Assembly: GCA_023440105.1 (NCBI GenBank)
Contig: JAEXSY010000307.1
Location: 1-5,720, forward strand
From: Bacillota bacterium
GTDB taxonomy: Bacteria > Bacillota > Clostridia > Clostridiales > Clostridiaceae
Direction of reading: 5' to 3'
Length of the DNA stretch: 5,720 nucleotides
Below are positions 1 through 5,161 of the stretch, piece by piece (within the stretch, counting starts at the first letter, position 1; each line of letters opens with the position of its first letter). The notes beneath the pieces were generated by a model that was not told where the DNA came from, did no database searches, and worked only from the letters and a program-made list of their open reading frames with translations. Both the position numbers and the translations under genes were made by a program.

Positions 1-376
1 GCTCTGGGCCACCAAAGGCATAGGCATGGTTAATCTTGTCCATCCCTTTATCAGGGATATTTACATAGGAGTCTCTCATTATAGATGCTAGCTTAATGTT
101 TTTGTTCTCGTTATCAAGAGTTAATAACATAATGGCATCGGATCTGCCTTTCTTGCCATCTTCAGCATCGATTCCAAAAAGAGCTATGGTGGTAATATCC
201 TTTTTATCCTTTTCTGCTGCTTCCTCTTTTATTCCTAAGGAAGTATCATCCGTAGGAATATCTGTTTTCTGAGTTTTGTTAAGAAGATTATTTATGTACA
301 GCCCTCCCAAGGCAATAATAGCTATTATTACAAATAGCCCTATAATTGCAATTCTCTTTCCTGTTCTACCCTTCAT
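1..376 (-). CDS. LytR-CpsA-Psr (LCP) family protein, N-terminal part (C-terminus outside window)
   Basis: LCP proteins are membrane-anchored enzymes on the outer face of the cytoplasmic membrane that transfer undecaprenyl-phosphate-linked glycopolymers (teichoic acid, capsule) onto peptidoglycan. The visible 125 residues show a short basic N-terminus, one membrane helix (about residues 9-28), a charged linker (about 33-60), then the start of the LCP domain. Hallmarks seen are ITTIALFGID (61-70), RSDAIMLLTLD (78-88), SIMRDSYV (98-105, with the conserved Arg101 that contacts the pyrophosphate in this family) and KINHAYAFGGP (114-124). The reading frame runs off the left edge, so the rest of the domain is missing only because of the window. 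The ATG at 376 is preferred because AGAAAGAG lies 9 bases upstream; an in-frame ATG at 385 would put that site directly against the start. Family assignment is firm. The polymer substrate cannot be told from sequence. Confidence 0.93.
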   Translation of the reverse strand, partial: MKGRTGKRIAIIGLFVIIAIIALGGLYINNLLNKTQKTDIPTDDTSLGIKEEAAEKDKKDITTIALFGIDAEDGKKGRSDAIMLLTLDNENKNIKLASIMRDSYVNIPDKGMDKINHAYAFGGPE

Positions 377-578
377 ATGTATCATCTCTTTCTAATCGTT
401 ATTTTGAATAATTAATGTGCTCAAATATTTCAAGAGCCAGTATAGCGCTTACAAATAAATATACGATATAAATCTTCTAATAGTTTTCTCCTTTCTAGTT
501 CATCTTGAAATATCTCCACTTATCTTCTGATTCGCAGTTAATATTTGGATATGAAGTAAACAAATACAACTTATATAA

Positions 579-606
579 ATTATACTCTTAATTCATAGAA
601 TGTTCA
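579..606 (-). promoter_or_regulatory. Possible sigma-A promoter for the LCP gene
   Basis: On the minus strand a perfect TATAAT (584 down to 579) sits 16 bases after TGAACA (606 down to 601, four of six matches to TTGACA). If used, the LCP transcript would have a leader of about 200 bases. In DNA this AT-rich a TATAAT is easily found by chance, so this is a weak call. Confidence 0.3.
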
Positions 607-690
607 CTATTATTATAATTCATTTATAAGTGTTTCTTCATCATCTTTGAAAAATAAAGCCTAATAAAAATTTATCATGCAATATAAAAA

Positions 691-703
691 AACAGTAACT
701 GTT
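691..703. promoter_or_regulatory. 13-base palindrome overlapping the cotJ promoter
   Basis: AACAGT-A-ACTGTT is a perfect dyad. On the plus strand AAAAACAGTA (688-697) matches nine of ten positions of the Bacillus SpoIIID consensus WWRRACARNY. The opposite strand gives a weaker overlapping match. The site overlaps the proposed -35 of the cotJ promoter, so SpoIIID or another regulator could act here. The link is inference from a short, permissive consensus. Confidence 0.3.
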
Positions 704-725
704 AACAAAGTACCACCATAATATA
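698..725 (+). promoter_or_regulatory. Sigma-K-like sporulation promoter of the cotJ operon
   Basis: CATAATATA at 717-725 fits the sigma-K -10 consensus CATANNNTA exactly. An AC at 698-699 lies 17 bases upstream, the usual sigma-K -35 placement. Transcription would start near 732, leaving a leader of about 35 bases before cotJA. In Bacillus subtilis cotJ is mainly sigma-E dependent; the -10 here also matches six of eight positions of the sigma-E -10 (CATACAAT), but no good sigma-E -35 is present. Mother-cell control is likely; which sigma factor is uncertain. Confidence 0.42.
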
Positions 726-766
726 TTAAGGAATATATACTTACAACAATGAATATGAGGTGTAAA

Positions 767-928
767 ATGACTGTAAAAAAATATAAGCTTGCACAGGCTT
801 ATGTGATACCCCAGGAATACAGGGATCTATTCGATATACGCACAGCACTTAGAAAAGGAACTATCTTTAAAGAGCTCTATAGAGAGCCTCCATTTAAAAA
901 GAGGGGAGGGGACGATGATGGGAGATAA
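767..928 (+). CDS. cotJA: Spore coat-associated protein CotJA
   Basis: A 53-residue protein, first gene of the cotJABC operon. CotJA belongs to a small family of spore-coat proteins made in the mother cell; in Bacillus subtilis it is needed, with CotJC, for assembly of the CotJ proteins into the inner coat. Seen here are the family features LAQAYVIPQEY (8-18) and the core KGTIFKELYREPPF (30-43), ending in a charged KKRGGDDDGR tail. It is shorter than the roughly 80-residue Bacillus protein. The ATG at 767 is chosen because GAGGTG lies 4 bases upstream; in-frame ATGs at 749 and 755 have no ribosome binding site, and the one at 755 runs into that Shine-Dalgarno. The last 14 bases overlap the start of cotJB in another frame, so the two are probably translationally coupled. 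Identity rests on the family motif plus the cotJB-cotJC neighbours. Confidence 0.9.
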   Translation: MTVKKYKLAQAYVIPQEYRDLFDIRTALRKGTIFKELYREPPFKKRGGDDDGR

Positions 929-1211
929 GGAAAGAGATATGCTCATTCATTGTGAAAAGGCCCCTATGGATAAAGAGGAGCTTCTAAGAAGAATACAAGA
1001 GGTTAGCTTCTATGCTGTGGACTTAAACCTATATATAGACAACTTCCCAGAGAATGAACAAGCAGTATGTGATTATAAGGCCATTACCATGGCTCTTAGA
1101 AATCTCAATGAGATGTATGAAAAGCATTATGGTCAGCTCAAGAATTTTGGAGAATCTGTAGTGCACGGTAAATGGAATTACATCAATGATCCCTGGCCAT
1201 GGGATAATTAG
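915..1211 (+). CDS. cotJB: Spore coat protein CotJB
   Basis: A 98-residue soluble protein, second gene of the operon. CotJB is a spore-coat component found next to CotJA and CotJC in most Bacilli and Clostridia; its biochemical role is unknown. Family features are the helical LLRRIQEVSFYAVDLNLYID stretch (23-42), the DYKAITMALRNLNEMYE segment, and the aromatic C-terminus WNYINDPWPWDN, where the PWPW motif is diagnostic. Length is normal for the family. A strong purine-rich site (GGAGG at 905-909) serves either the ATG at 915 (5-base spacing) or the next ATG at 918 (8-base spacing); the second is equally plausible and changes only one residue. The gene starts inside the end of cotJA and stops 15 bases before cotJC. 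Confidence 0.95.
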   Translation: MMGDKERDMLIHCEKAPMDKEELLRRIQEVSFYAVDLNLYIDNFPENEQAVCDYKAITMALRNLNEMYEKHYGQLKNFGESVVHGKWNYINDPWPWDN

Positions 1212-1226
1212 GGGGAGGTTAGCTAT

Positions 1227-1802
1227 ATGTGGATATATGAAAAGAGATTACAGCATCCTGTGGATATAAAGAAAAGTGACCTAAAGATGGCTAAGGCAAT
1301 AATGGCTCAGCTGGGAGGACCTGATGGTGAGTTAGGAGCTGCCCTAAGATATATAAGCCAGAGGTACAGCATGCCTACAGGTAAGACTAAAGCTCTGCTA
1401 AATGATATTGGAACTGAAGAACTAGCTCATATCGAAATGGTTGGAACTATGATATACCAGCTCATGAGAGGAGCATCTATAGAAGAAATCAAAAAAGCTG
1501 GCTTAGAAGGCTATTACACTCAGCATGACCATGGAGTATATCCTGCTGATGCCAATGGAGTACCATGGACTGCAGCATATATTCAGTCCATAGGAGATCC
1601 TGTTACTGACCTTTATGAGGACTTAGCAGCAGAGCAGAAGGCAAGGACCACCTATGAGCACCTTATGAACTTAACCAATGATCCTGATATTCTAAGACCA
1701 TTAGGCTTCCTATGGCAGAGAGAAATAGTACACTTCCAGAGATTTGGAGAAGCCTTAAATGAGGTTCAAGACCACTATCAGTGCAAGAATATGTTTTATT
1801 AA
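1227..1802 (+). CDS. cotJC: Spore coat protein CotJC, manganese catalase family
   Basis: A 191-residue ferritin-like four-helix-bundle protein of the manganese catalase family, deposited in the spore coat. Catalases of this family use a di-manganese centre to disproportionate hydrogen peroxide. All five ligands expected from the Lactobacillus plantarum enzyme can be placed: Glu35 (in GELGAAL), Glu65 and His68 (EELAH), Glu136 (AAEQKAR) and Glu166-x-x-His169 (REIVH), with the family spacing of 33 residues between Glu136 and His169. The site therefore looks intact and activity is likely, though it is not shown by sequence. The protein is shorter than L. plantarum catalase, as is normal for CotJC, and lacks its long C-terminal extension. 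GGAGG 8 bases before the ATG sets the start. It is the last gene of the operon, 20 bases before a terminator hairpin. Confidence 0.96.
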   Translation: MWIYEKRLQHPVDIKKSDLKMAKAIMAQLGGPDGELGAALRYISQRYSMPTGKTKALLNDIGTEELAHIEMVGTMIYQLMRGASIEEIKKAGLEGYYTQHDHGVYPADANGVPWTAAYIQSIGDPVTDLYEDLAAEQKARTTYEHLMNLTNDPDILRPLGFLWQREIVHFQRFGEALNEVQDHYQCKNMFY

Positions 1803-1822
1803 TAATGGATTAGGCAATTTCT

Positions 1823-1856
1823 AAGAGGGGTTAAATTACACCCCTCTTTTATCTTT
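1823..1856 (+). terminator. Rho-independent terminator of the cotJ operon
   Basis: Perfect 8-base-pair stem AAGAGGGG (1823-1830) with CCCCTCTT (1841-1848), a 10-base loop, and a T-rich tail (TTTTATCTTT, starting within the stem's 3' arm). It begins 20 bases after the cotJC stop and closes the operon. Confidence 0.88.
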
Positions 1857-1937
1857 GGGTTATATTAATTTTGGGCTATGCTAAAATAATTATCCTTATC
1901 ACCTCAAACTTAAAAATGCATGGAATGGTTTTTTATG

Positions 1938-1967
1938 TATAATATTTACATAAATGAAAGGTTCATT
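1938..1967 (+). promoter_or_regulatory. Possible promoter and operator of the phosphotransferase gene
   Basis: A perfect TATAAT lies at 1938-1943 after a T-rich run, but no good -35 is visible 16-18 bases upstream. Just downstream, at the expected transcription start, is a dyad AATGAA-AGG-TTCATT (1953-1967) with 6-base arms, a position typical of a repressor site. The leader would be about 80 bases. Both elements are weak in this AT-rich spacer. Confidence 0.32.
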
Positions 1968-2029
1968 CATAATAATAAGGAGTCTCTTCAATATTAAATA
2001 AGACTTAAGTACATTTTATGAGGTGCAGA

Positions 2030-2959
2030 ATGAATTATAATTTTAATGATATAGCTGTCTCTAATACATGGGTAAAAATAAAGAAAATAGAATATGGCTG
2101 GTCCTCTGATGAAAAATATTACATAGAAGATAATAAAAATAAGAAATATTTACTACGTATATCTAGTGGTGATGCTTATGAAGAAAAAAAGAGGGAGTTT
2201 GAAGTAATTAAGAAATTTAACACCATTGATTTTCAAATGTCCAGAGCCATAGATTTTGGATATTTTAACGAATATAAAAATGTTTATATGCTTTTAAGCT
2301 GGGTAGATGGCCATTCACTTAGAGAAAAGCTGCCTTCTTTACCAAGCCTAGAACAATATAAGCTCGGTTTATATGCAGGGGGGATTTTAAAGCATATTCA
2401 TAGTATTCCCGTTGAACCACAGGATGTGCCTTCAGTGAATAAAATCCCTAAAAAGCTATTACAGCTGCAGAGCTATGAAGTCTCATCTCTTAGAATCCCC
2501 AATGATGAAAGGGCAATAGAATTTGTAAAAAATAATATTGATATGCTGTGTAAGTCATCACCAGTTTATGAACATGGTGACTTTCACATGGGAAATTTAA
2601 TATATACAACTAATAAAAAGGTTGGAGTTATAGATTTTAACCGCTGGGAATGTGGTGATAGATTTGAAGAGTTTTATAAGATTCAAAGCTTCGATGTAGA
2701 GCATAGCATTCCTTTTTCCGTAGGAGAAATTCAAGGATATTTTGATGGAGAGCCTCCAATTGATTTTTGGAAGATACAGGCGGTATATGTGGCCCATGGC
2801 TCCCTATATTCAATTAAATGGGCAGAAAAATTTGGTCAAGAAGATGTTGATGGAATGACCAAACGTTGTCTTAAAGCCTTTGAGGATTACGATAATTTCA
2901 ACTTGATAATCCCTAAGTGGTATTTACAAAATAAAGATAAATATAGAACAGAAGTATAG
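2030..2959 (+). CDS. Aminoglycoside phosphotransferase (APH) family kinase
   Basis: A 309-residue soluble kinase-like protein of the APH/choline-kinase fold. Such enzymes move the ATP gamma-phosphate onto small-molecule hydroxyls: aminoglycosides, macrolides, homoserine, choline or sugars. In the N-lobe, YGWSSDEKYYI (22-32) forms the glycine-poor nucleotide loop and KYLLRIS (39-45) carries Arg43 where many kinases have Lys, as in macrolide phosphotransferases. The catalytic loop is HGDFHMGNL (182-190), with catalytic Asp184 and Asn189. VIDFNRWECGD (200-210) supplies the metal-binding Asp202. All core residues are present, so the enzyme is probably active. Start: an in-frame ATG at 2018 has no ribosome binding site and its own bases form the TGAGGTG site for the ATG at 2030, so 2030 is preferred. 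It stands alone, so the substrate and any resistance role stay unknown. Confidence 0.88.
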   Translation: MNYNFNDIAVSNTWVKIKKIEYGWSSDEKYYIEDNKNKKYLLRISSGDAYEEKKREFEVIKKFNTIDFQMSRAIDFGYFNEYKNVYMLLSWVDGHSLREKLPSLPSLEQYKLGLYAGGILKHIHSIPVEPQDVPSVNKIPKKLLQLQSYEVSSLRIPNDERAIEFVKNNIDMLCKSSPVYEHGDFHMGNLIYTTNKKVGVIDFNRWECGDRFEEFYKIQSFDVEHSIPFSVGEIQGYFDGEPPIDFWKIQAVYVAHGSLYSIKWAEKFGQEDVDGMTKRCLKAFEDYDNFNLIIPKWYLQNKDKYRTEV

Positions 2960-3031
2960 TGAAAAGTTAGGGTGTATCCGTGGGTAATTAATGATTATCA
3001 TGTATTTTTATATTAAGATAGGATAAGCTAA

Positions 3032-3061
3032 TTAAAACTATAGAATTAGCCATGGTATAAT
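3032..3061 (+). promoter_or_regulatory. Extended -10 promoter of the chr operon
   Basis: TGGTATAAT (3053-3061) is a perfect extended -10 (TGN-TATAAT). A poor -35, TTAAAA at 3032-3037, lies 18 bases upstream, as is common for extended -10 promoters. Transcription should start near 3068, about 60 bases before the first gene. Confidence 0.6.
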
Positions 3062-3072
3062 AGATTTACAAC

Positions 3073-3088
3073 CTACTAAACATAGTAG
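3073..3088. promoter_or_regulatory. Dyad CTACTA-N4-TAGTAG, putative operator of the chr operon
   Basis: Perfect inverted repeat with 6-base arms around AACA, starting 11 bases after the -10 hexamer and so just downstream of the predicted start site. The same half-site and spacer (TACTA-N4-TAGTA) recur at 5148-5161 at an equivalent promoter position. That makes a repressor site more likely than a chance palindrome. It could instead form a short hairpin in the mRNA leader. Confidence 0.45.
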
Positions 3089-3127
3089 AAACTATTGTAA
3101 TAAGTCGTAGAAAGATGAGGGAAATAA

Positions 3128-3673
3128 ATGAAGGAATTATTTGATTTATTTTTTACCTTTGCCAGGATAGGTGTTTTAACCTTTGGAGGGGGCTATGCCA
3201 TGCTGCCTATACTTCAGAGGGAGGTTGTGGAGAGAAAAGGATGGGCAACAGATGAGGAGCTCATGGATTACTATGCTATAGGACAATGTACTCCTGGAGT
3301 TATAGCAGTAAATACTGCAACCTTCATAGGAGAGAAGAATAAAGGCTGGCTGGGAGGGATAATAGCAACCTTAGGGGTAGTATTTCCATCTTTAGTTATT
3401 ATCACTGTTATAGCTGCCTTCATAAGCAATTTTTCCGATCTTCCTGTGGTTAAGAATGCCTTTGCCGGAGTGAGGGTTTGTGTGGCTGTTCTTATATTTA
3501 ACGCAGTTATTAAGCTTTGGAAAAGCTCTGTGGTAGATAAAGCTACCATGGTGATTTTTTTGATAGTACTTCTGGGAGGGATATTTACAGATATTTCACC
3601 TATAATATTTGTTATTTTTGCAGGAGTAGCAGGGATAATTATAAGCCGTATAAAAAGGAGGGAGGTTAAATGA
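3128..3673 (+). CDS. Chromate transporter family protein, N-half type (short-chain ChrA)
   Basis: A 181-residue integral membrane protein containing one chromate-transporter (CHR) domain. Full-length ChrA exporters contain two such domains in one chain; here they are separate genes, the short-chain CHR arrangement. Family motifs seen are LTFGGGYAMLP (17-27), the RKGW turn (36-39), and GQCTPGVIAVNTATFIG (52-68), where the TPG-x-x-x-x-N element is the signature. About five to six hydrophobic segments follow, ending in a basic IKRRE tail. GAGGGA 5-6 bases before the ATG supports the start. The gene ends in an ATGA overlap with its partner, so the two are co-translated and probably assemble as a heteromer. 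Chromate is the substrate known for studied members; in an anaerobe the natural anion may differ. Family call is firm, substrate is inference. Confidence 0.93.
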   Translation: MKELFDLFFTFARIGVLTFGGGYAMLPILQREVVERKGWATDEELMDYYAIGQCTPGVIAVNTATFIGEKNKGWLGGIIATLGVVFPSLVIITVIAAFISNFSDLPVVKNAFAGVRVCVAVLIFNAVIKLWKSSVVDKATMVIFLIVLLGGIFTDISPIIFVIFAGVAGIIISRIKRREVK

Positions 3674-4254
3674 TATATCTTCAGCTTTTTTATGAGTTTT
3701 TTAAGGCAGGTCTTTTTGCTGTTGGTGGGGGAATGGCTACACTTCCCTTTTTATATGACATATCAGATAAAACCGGCTGGTTTACCCATAGTCAGCTAGC
3801 AGACATGATAGCCATATCAGAATCCACTCCTGGTCCCGTGGGAGTTAACATGGCCACTTACGTAGGCTATACCTCTGGAGGGCCCTTAGGATCTCTCATA
3901 GCCACCATAGGACTTATTACTCCTTCTATTATAATTGTGCTGATTATAGCAAGGTTTTTAAAGGCTTTTAGAGATAATGCATATGTAAATGATGCTTTTT
4001 ATGGCCTAAGGCCGGCTTCCACAGGACTCATAGGGGCAGCTGGCTTCACCGTGGTGCTCTTAGCTATATTTCAGGTGGATTTATACAAGGAAACAGGAAA
4101 CCTCCTTGATCTATTTAACTGGAAAGGAATAATCCTCGCTATAATTATTTATTACCTATCCGCAGTTTATAAAAGAACCAGAAAGCTTCATCCGGTGTTT
4201 TATATTGCAGCATCAGCGATAATTGGAGCGGTATTTCATTTTGCGGGAGCTTAA
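3670..4254 (+). CDS. Chromate transporter family protein, C-half type (short-chain ChrA partner)
   Basis: A 194-residue membrane protein with the second CHR domain of the pair. It repeats the family motifs in variant form: FAVGGGMATLP (16-26), KTGW (34-37) and SESTPGPVGVNMATYVG (50-66). Further hydrophobic segments fall at about residues 76-95, 117-135 and 146-162, with one more at the C-terminus. The different sequence around TPG and the order in the operon (second) match the pattern of paired short CHR proteins, which insert with opposite topology and act together. AGGAGG 8 bases before the ATG lies inside the end of the upstream gene, and start and stop overlap as ATGA. The gene is followed by a purine-rich repeat tract and then a terminator, so the operon has two genes only. 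Confidence 0.93.
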   Translation: MIYLQLFYEFFKAGLFAVGGGMATLPFLYDISDKTGWFTHSQLADMIAISESTPGPVGVNMATYVGYTSGGPLGSLIATIGLITPSIIIVLIIARFLKAFRDNAYVNDAFYGLRPASTGLIGAAGFTVVLLAIFQVDLYKETGNLLDLFNWKGIILAIIIYYLSAVYKRTRKLHPVFYIAASAIIGAVFHFAGA

Positions 4255-4427
4255 TGAGGTAAGAGCAGAAGAGCAGTGAATAACTAAGAGTGAAAAGTGA
4301 AGAGATTAAGAGCAGTGAAGAGGTAAAAACTAAGAGTGAAGAGATTAAAAGAAGGTAAGATGAAAGATAAGAAACAAAGGGCAATAGCAAATGATGAAAG
4401 ATAAGGGACAATAGCAGGAGAATAAGA
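4255..4427 (+). repeat. Purine-rich degenerate short-repeat tract in the chr 3' untranslated region
   Basis: About 170 bases that are overwhelmingly A and G on the plus strand and carry several imperfect direct repeats. AAGAGCAGTGAA occurs at 4269-4280 and 4308-4319. AACTAAGAGTGAA occurs at 4282-4294 and 4328-4340. AGTGAAGAGATTAA occurs at 4296-4309 and 4335-4348. GATGAAAGATAAG occurs at 4359-4371 and 4393-4405. CAATAGCA occurs at 4382-4389 and 4409-4416. The pattern looks like local duplication of GTGAAGAG-type units. No plus-strand gene is present; the open frame on the other strand is a by-product of the purine bias. Function is unknown. Confidence 0.8.
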
Positions 4428-4477
4428 AACGTAGCTAGGGGGGTGGAAGATCCTCGCAAAGCTACGTTGTTTTTTTT
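4428..4477 (+). terminator. Rho-independent terminator of the chr operon, possibly bidirectional
   Basis: Perfect 9-base-pair stem AACGTAGCT (4428-4436) with AGCTACGTT (4460-4468), followed by a run of eight T (4470-4477). The 23-base loop is unusual: it begins with six G and a later CCTC can pair with four of them to extend the structure. On the minus strand the same hairpin is followed by TTCTTATTCT, so it may also stop the convergent PepSY transcript. Confidence 0.87.
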
Positions 4478-4478
4478 G

Positions 4479-4853
4479 TTATTCTAGTTCTTTTCTTGTG
4501 TCCATGCTGTTGTAGCCAAGGATTTCGCCGCTGCGGGCATCTATTTCATAGCTGTATATTCTGCCTTTAGAGATAAAGCTTACGGTGTAGAAGAAGTTAT
4601 TATCATTAGCGGAAAGCTGGCTTGTGATTAGCTGGACGTTCTTCTCGAGAAGGCCTGCGTGGTCTAAGGCTATGTTTTTGGCGGTTCTCTTCCCTATGTC
4701 CGTGTTTTTTAGTGCCTTAGTTAATCCTATGGCGGCACCAGCAACGGCAAGGAGAGAAACAACTCCTATGGCGGAGGCTGTCTTTTTATCCTTGAATAAG
4801 GCTTTGGCATTTATGTCCTTAACCTTTGGTGCTTTTATTTTAATTTTTTTCAC
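4479..4853 (-). CDS. Small membrane-anchored PepSY domain protein
   Basis: A 124-residue protein. It begins with a very lysine-rich segment (1-24), then one hydrophobic helix (about 26-44), then a single PepSY domain (about 55-113) with the typical AKNIALDHAGL helix and the strand pair ending YSYEIDARSGEILGY. The positive-inside rule puts the N-terminus in the cytoplasm and the PepSY domain outside. PepSY domains occur in the propeptides of M4 metalloproteases and in small cell-surface proteins, and are thought to inhibit or modulate proteases; no partner protease is visible here. The GTG at 4853 is preferred because GGGGTGAT lies just upstream at normal spacing; an in-frame GTG at 4862 would overlap that site. 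It converges on the chr operon and shares its terminator region. Domain call is good, biological role is open. Confidence 0.85.
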   Translation of the reverse strand: MKKIKIKAPKVKDINAKALFKDKKTASAIGVVSLLAVAGAAIGLTKALKNTDIGKRTAKNIALDHAGLLEKNVQLITSQLSANDNNFFYTVSFISKGRIYSYEIDARSGEILGYNSMDTRKELE

Positions 4854-4892
4854 TACAATCACCCCATTTATAATTTAACCTTGCATAGCAAA

Positions 4893-4916
4893 TTATGGTA
4901 ATATTATTGACCATAA
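4893..4916. promoter_or_regulatory. 24-base dyad upstream of the PepSY gene
   Basis: TTATGGT (4893-4899) and ACCATAA (4910-4916) form a perfect inverted repeat with 7-base arms and a 10-base spacer. It lies about 40 bases before the GTG start of the PepSY gene, where a regulator would act. I found no good -35/-10 pair for that gene nearby. Centre-to-centre spacing of 17 bases is longer than a single helical turn, so the functional spacing is unclear. Confidence 0.33.
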
Positions 4917-5127
4917 AAGGATATATTAAACATTGTCATTAAACTTATCGTTGTAATATACAATAACATAATAGCTTAAAATATCCAAATGCAATAGATA
5001 TGTTTTTAAAGTTGTTCATATATTAATACGCAAAATTTTGGATTAAGTGCCTAGAATTCTAAAAATTTCTCTTTACTAATATTGGGTATTATTATTTTTG
5101 GTTATAATTTAAGATGTGTACTTTTTT

Positions 5128-5136
5128 TGATATAAT
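5128..5136 (+). promoter_or_regulatory. Extended -10 promoter of the rhomboid-like gene
   Basis: TGATATAAT is a perfect extended -10 element. No good -35 is seen. It is embedded in a small dyad TTTGAT-ATA-ATCAAA (5126-5140). Start of transcription would be near 5143, leaving a leader of about 135 bases. Confidence 0.5.
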
Positions 5137-5147
5137 CAAATAAGTGG

Positions 5148-5161
5148 TACTATTTTTAGTA
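5148..5161. promoter_or_regulatory. Dyad TACTA-TTTT-TAGTA, putative operator
   Basis: Perfect 5-base arms around a 4-base spacer, starting 11 bases after the -10 hexamer. Half-sites, spacer length and promoter position match the dyad of the chr operon at 3073-3088, which suggests one regulator for both. Confidence 0.42.

Larger units (their letters stand above)
377..766. other. Divergent intergenic region between LCP gene and cotJ operon
   Basis: About 390 AT-rich bases without a convincing gene. It must hold the promoters of both flanking, divergent transcription units. I see a possible minus-strand sigma-A promoter (579-606), a sigma-K-like plus-strand promoter (698-725), and a perfect 13-base palindrome (691-703). 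Two minus-strand open stretches, 495-587 and one ending at 613-615, read somewhat like protein but have no usable start; they are treated under findings and rejected items. Confidence 0.6.

Noticed and set aside
613..768. Minus-strand hydrophobic reading with one internal stop, considered as a decayed membrane protein
   Set aside because: Hydrophobic codons are expected in T-rich sequence, the frame runs on into cotJA antisense, it has an internal TAG, and no start signal is present.
2597..2797. Minus-strand open frame of 66 codons
   Set aside because: Antisense to the conserved catalytic region of the APH-fold kinase.
2986..3000. Fur-box-like sequence upstream of the chr operon
   Set aside because: Eleven of 14 positions fit the TGATAATNATTATCA consensus, but all mismatches are in one arm and the site lies more than 50 bases before the -10; expected by chance in AT-rich DNA.
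2960..3010. Possible terminator after the kinase gene
   Set aside because: Only a 4-base AT-only stem (ATGA/TCAT) can be formed; no GC-rich hairpin with a T-run is visible.
3271..3549. Minus-strand open frame of 92 codons
   Set aside because: Antisense to the first chr gene, whose family motifs are clear.
4145..4459. Minus-strand open frame of 104 codons rich in Leu and Ser
   Set aside because: It is the complement of the purine-rich repeat tract and the end of the second chr gene; its composition follows from the base bias, and it has no ribosome binding site or recognisable domain.
4624..4878. Plus-strand hydrophobic open frame of 84 codons
   Set aside because: It lies antisense to the PepSY gene, whose frame has a recognisable domain and a good ribosome binding site.
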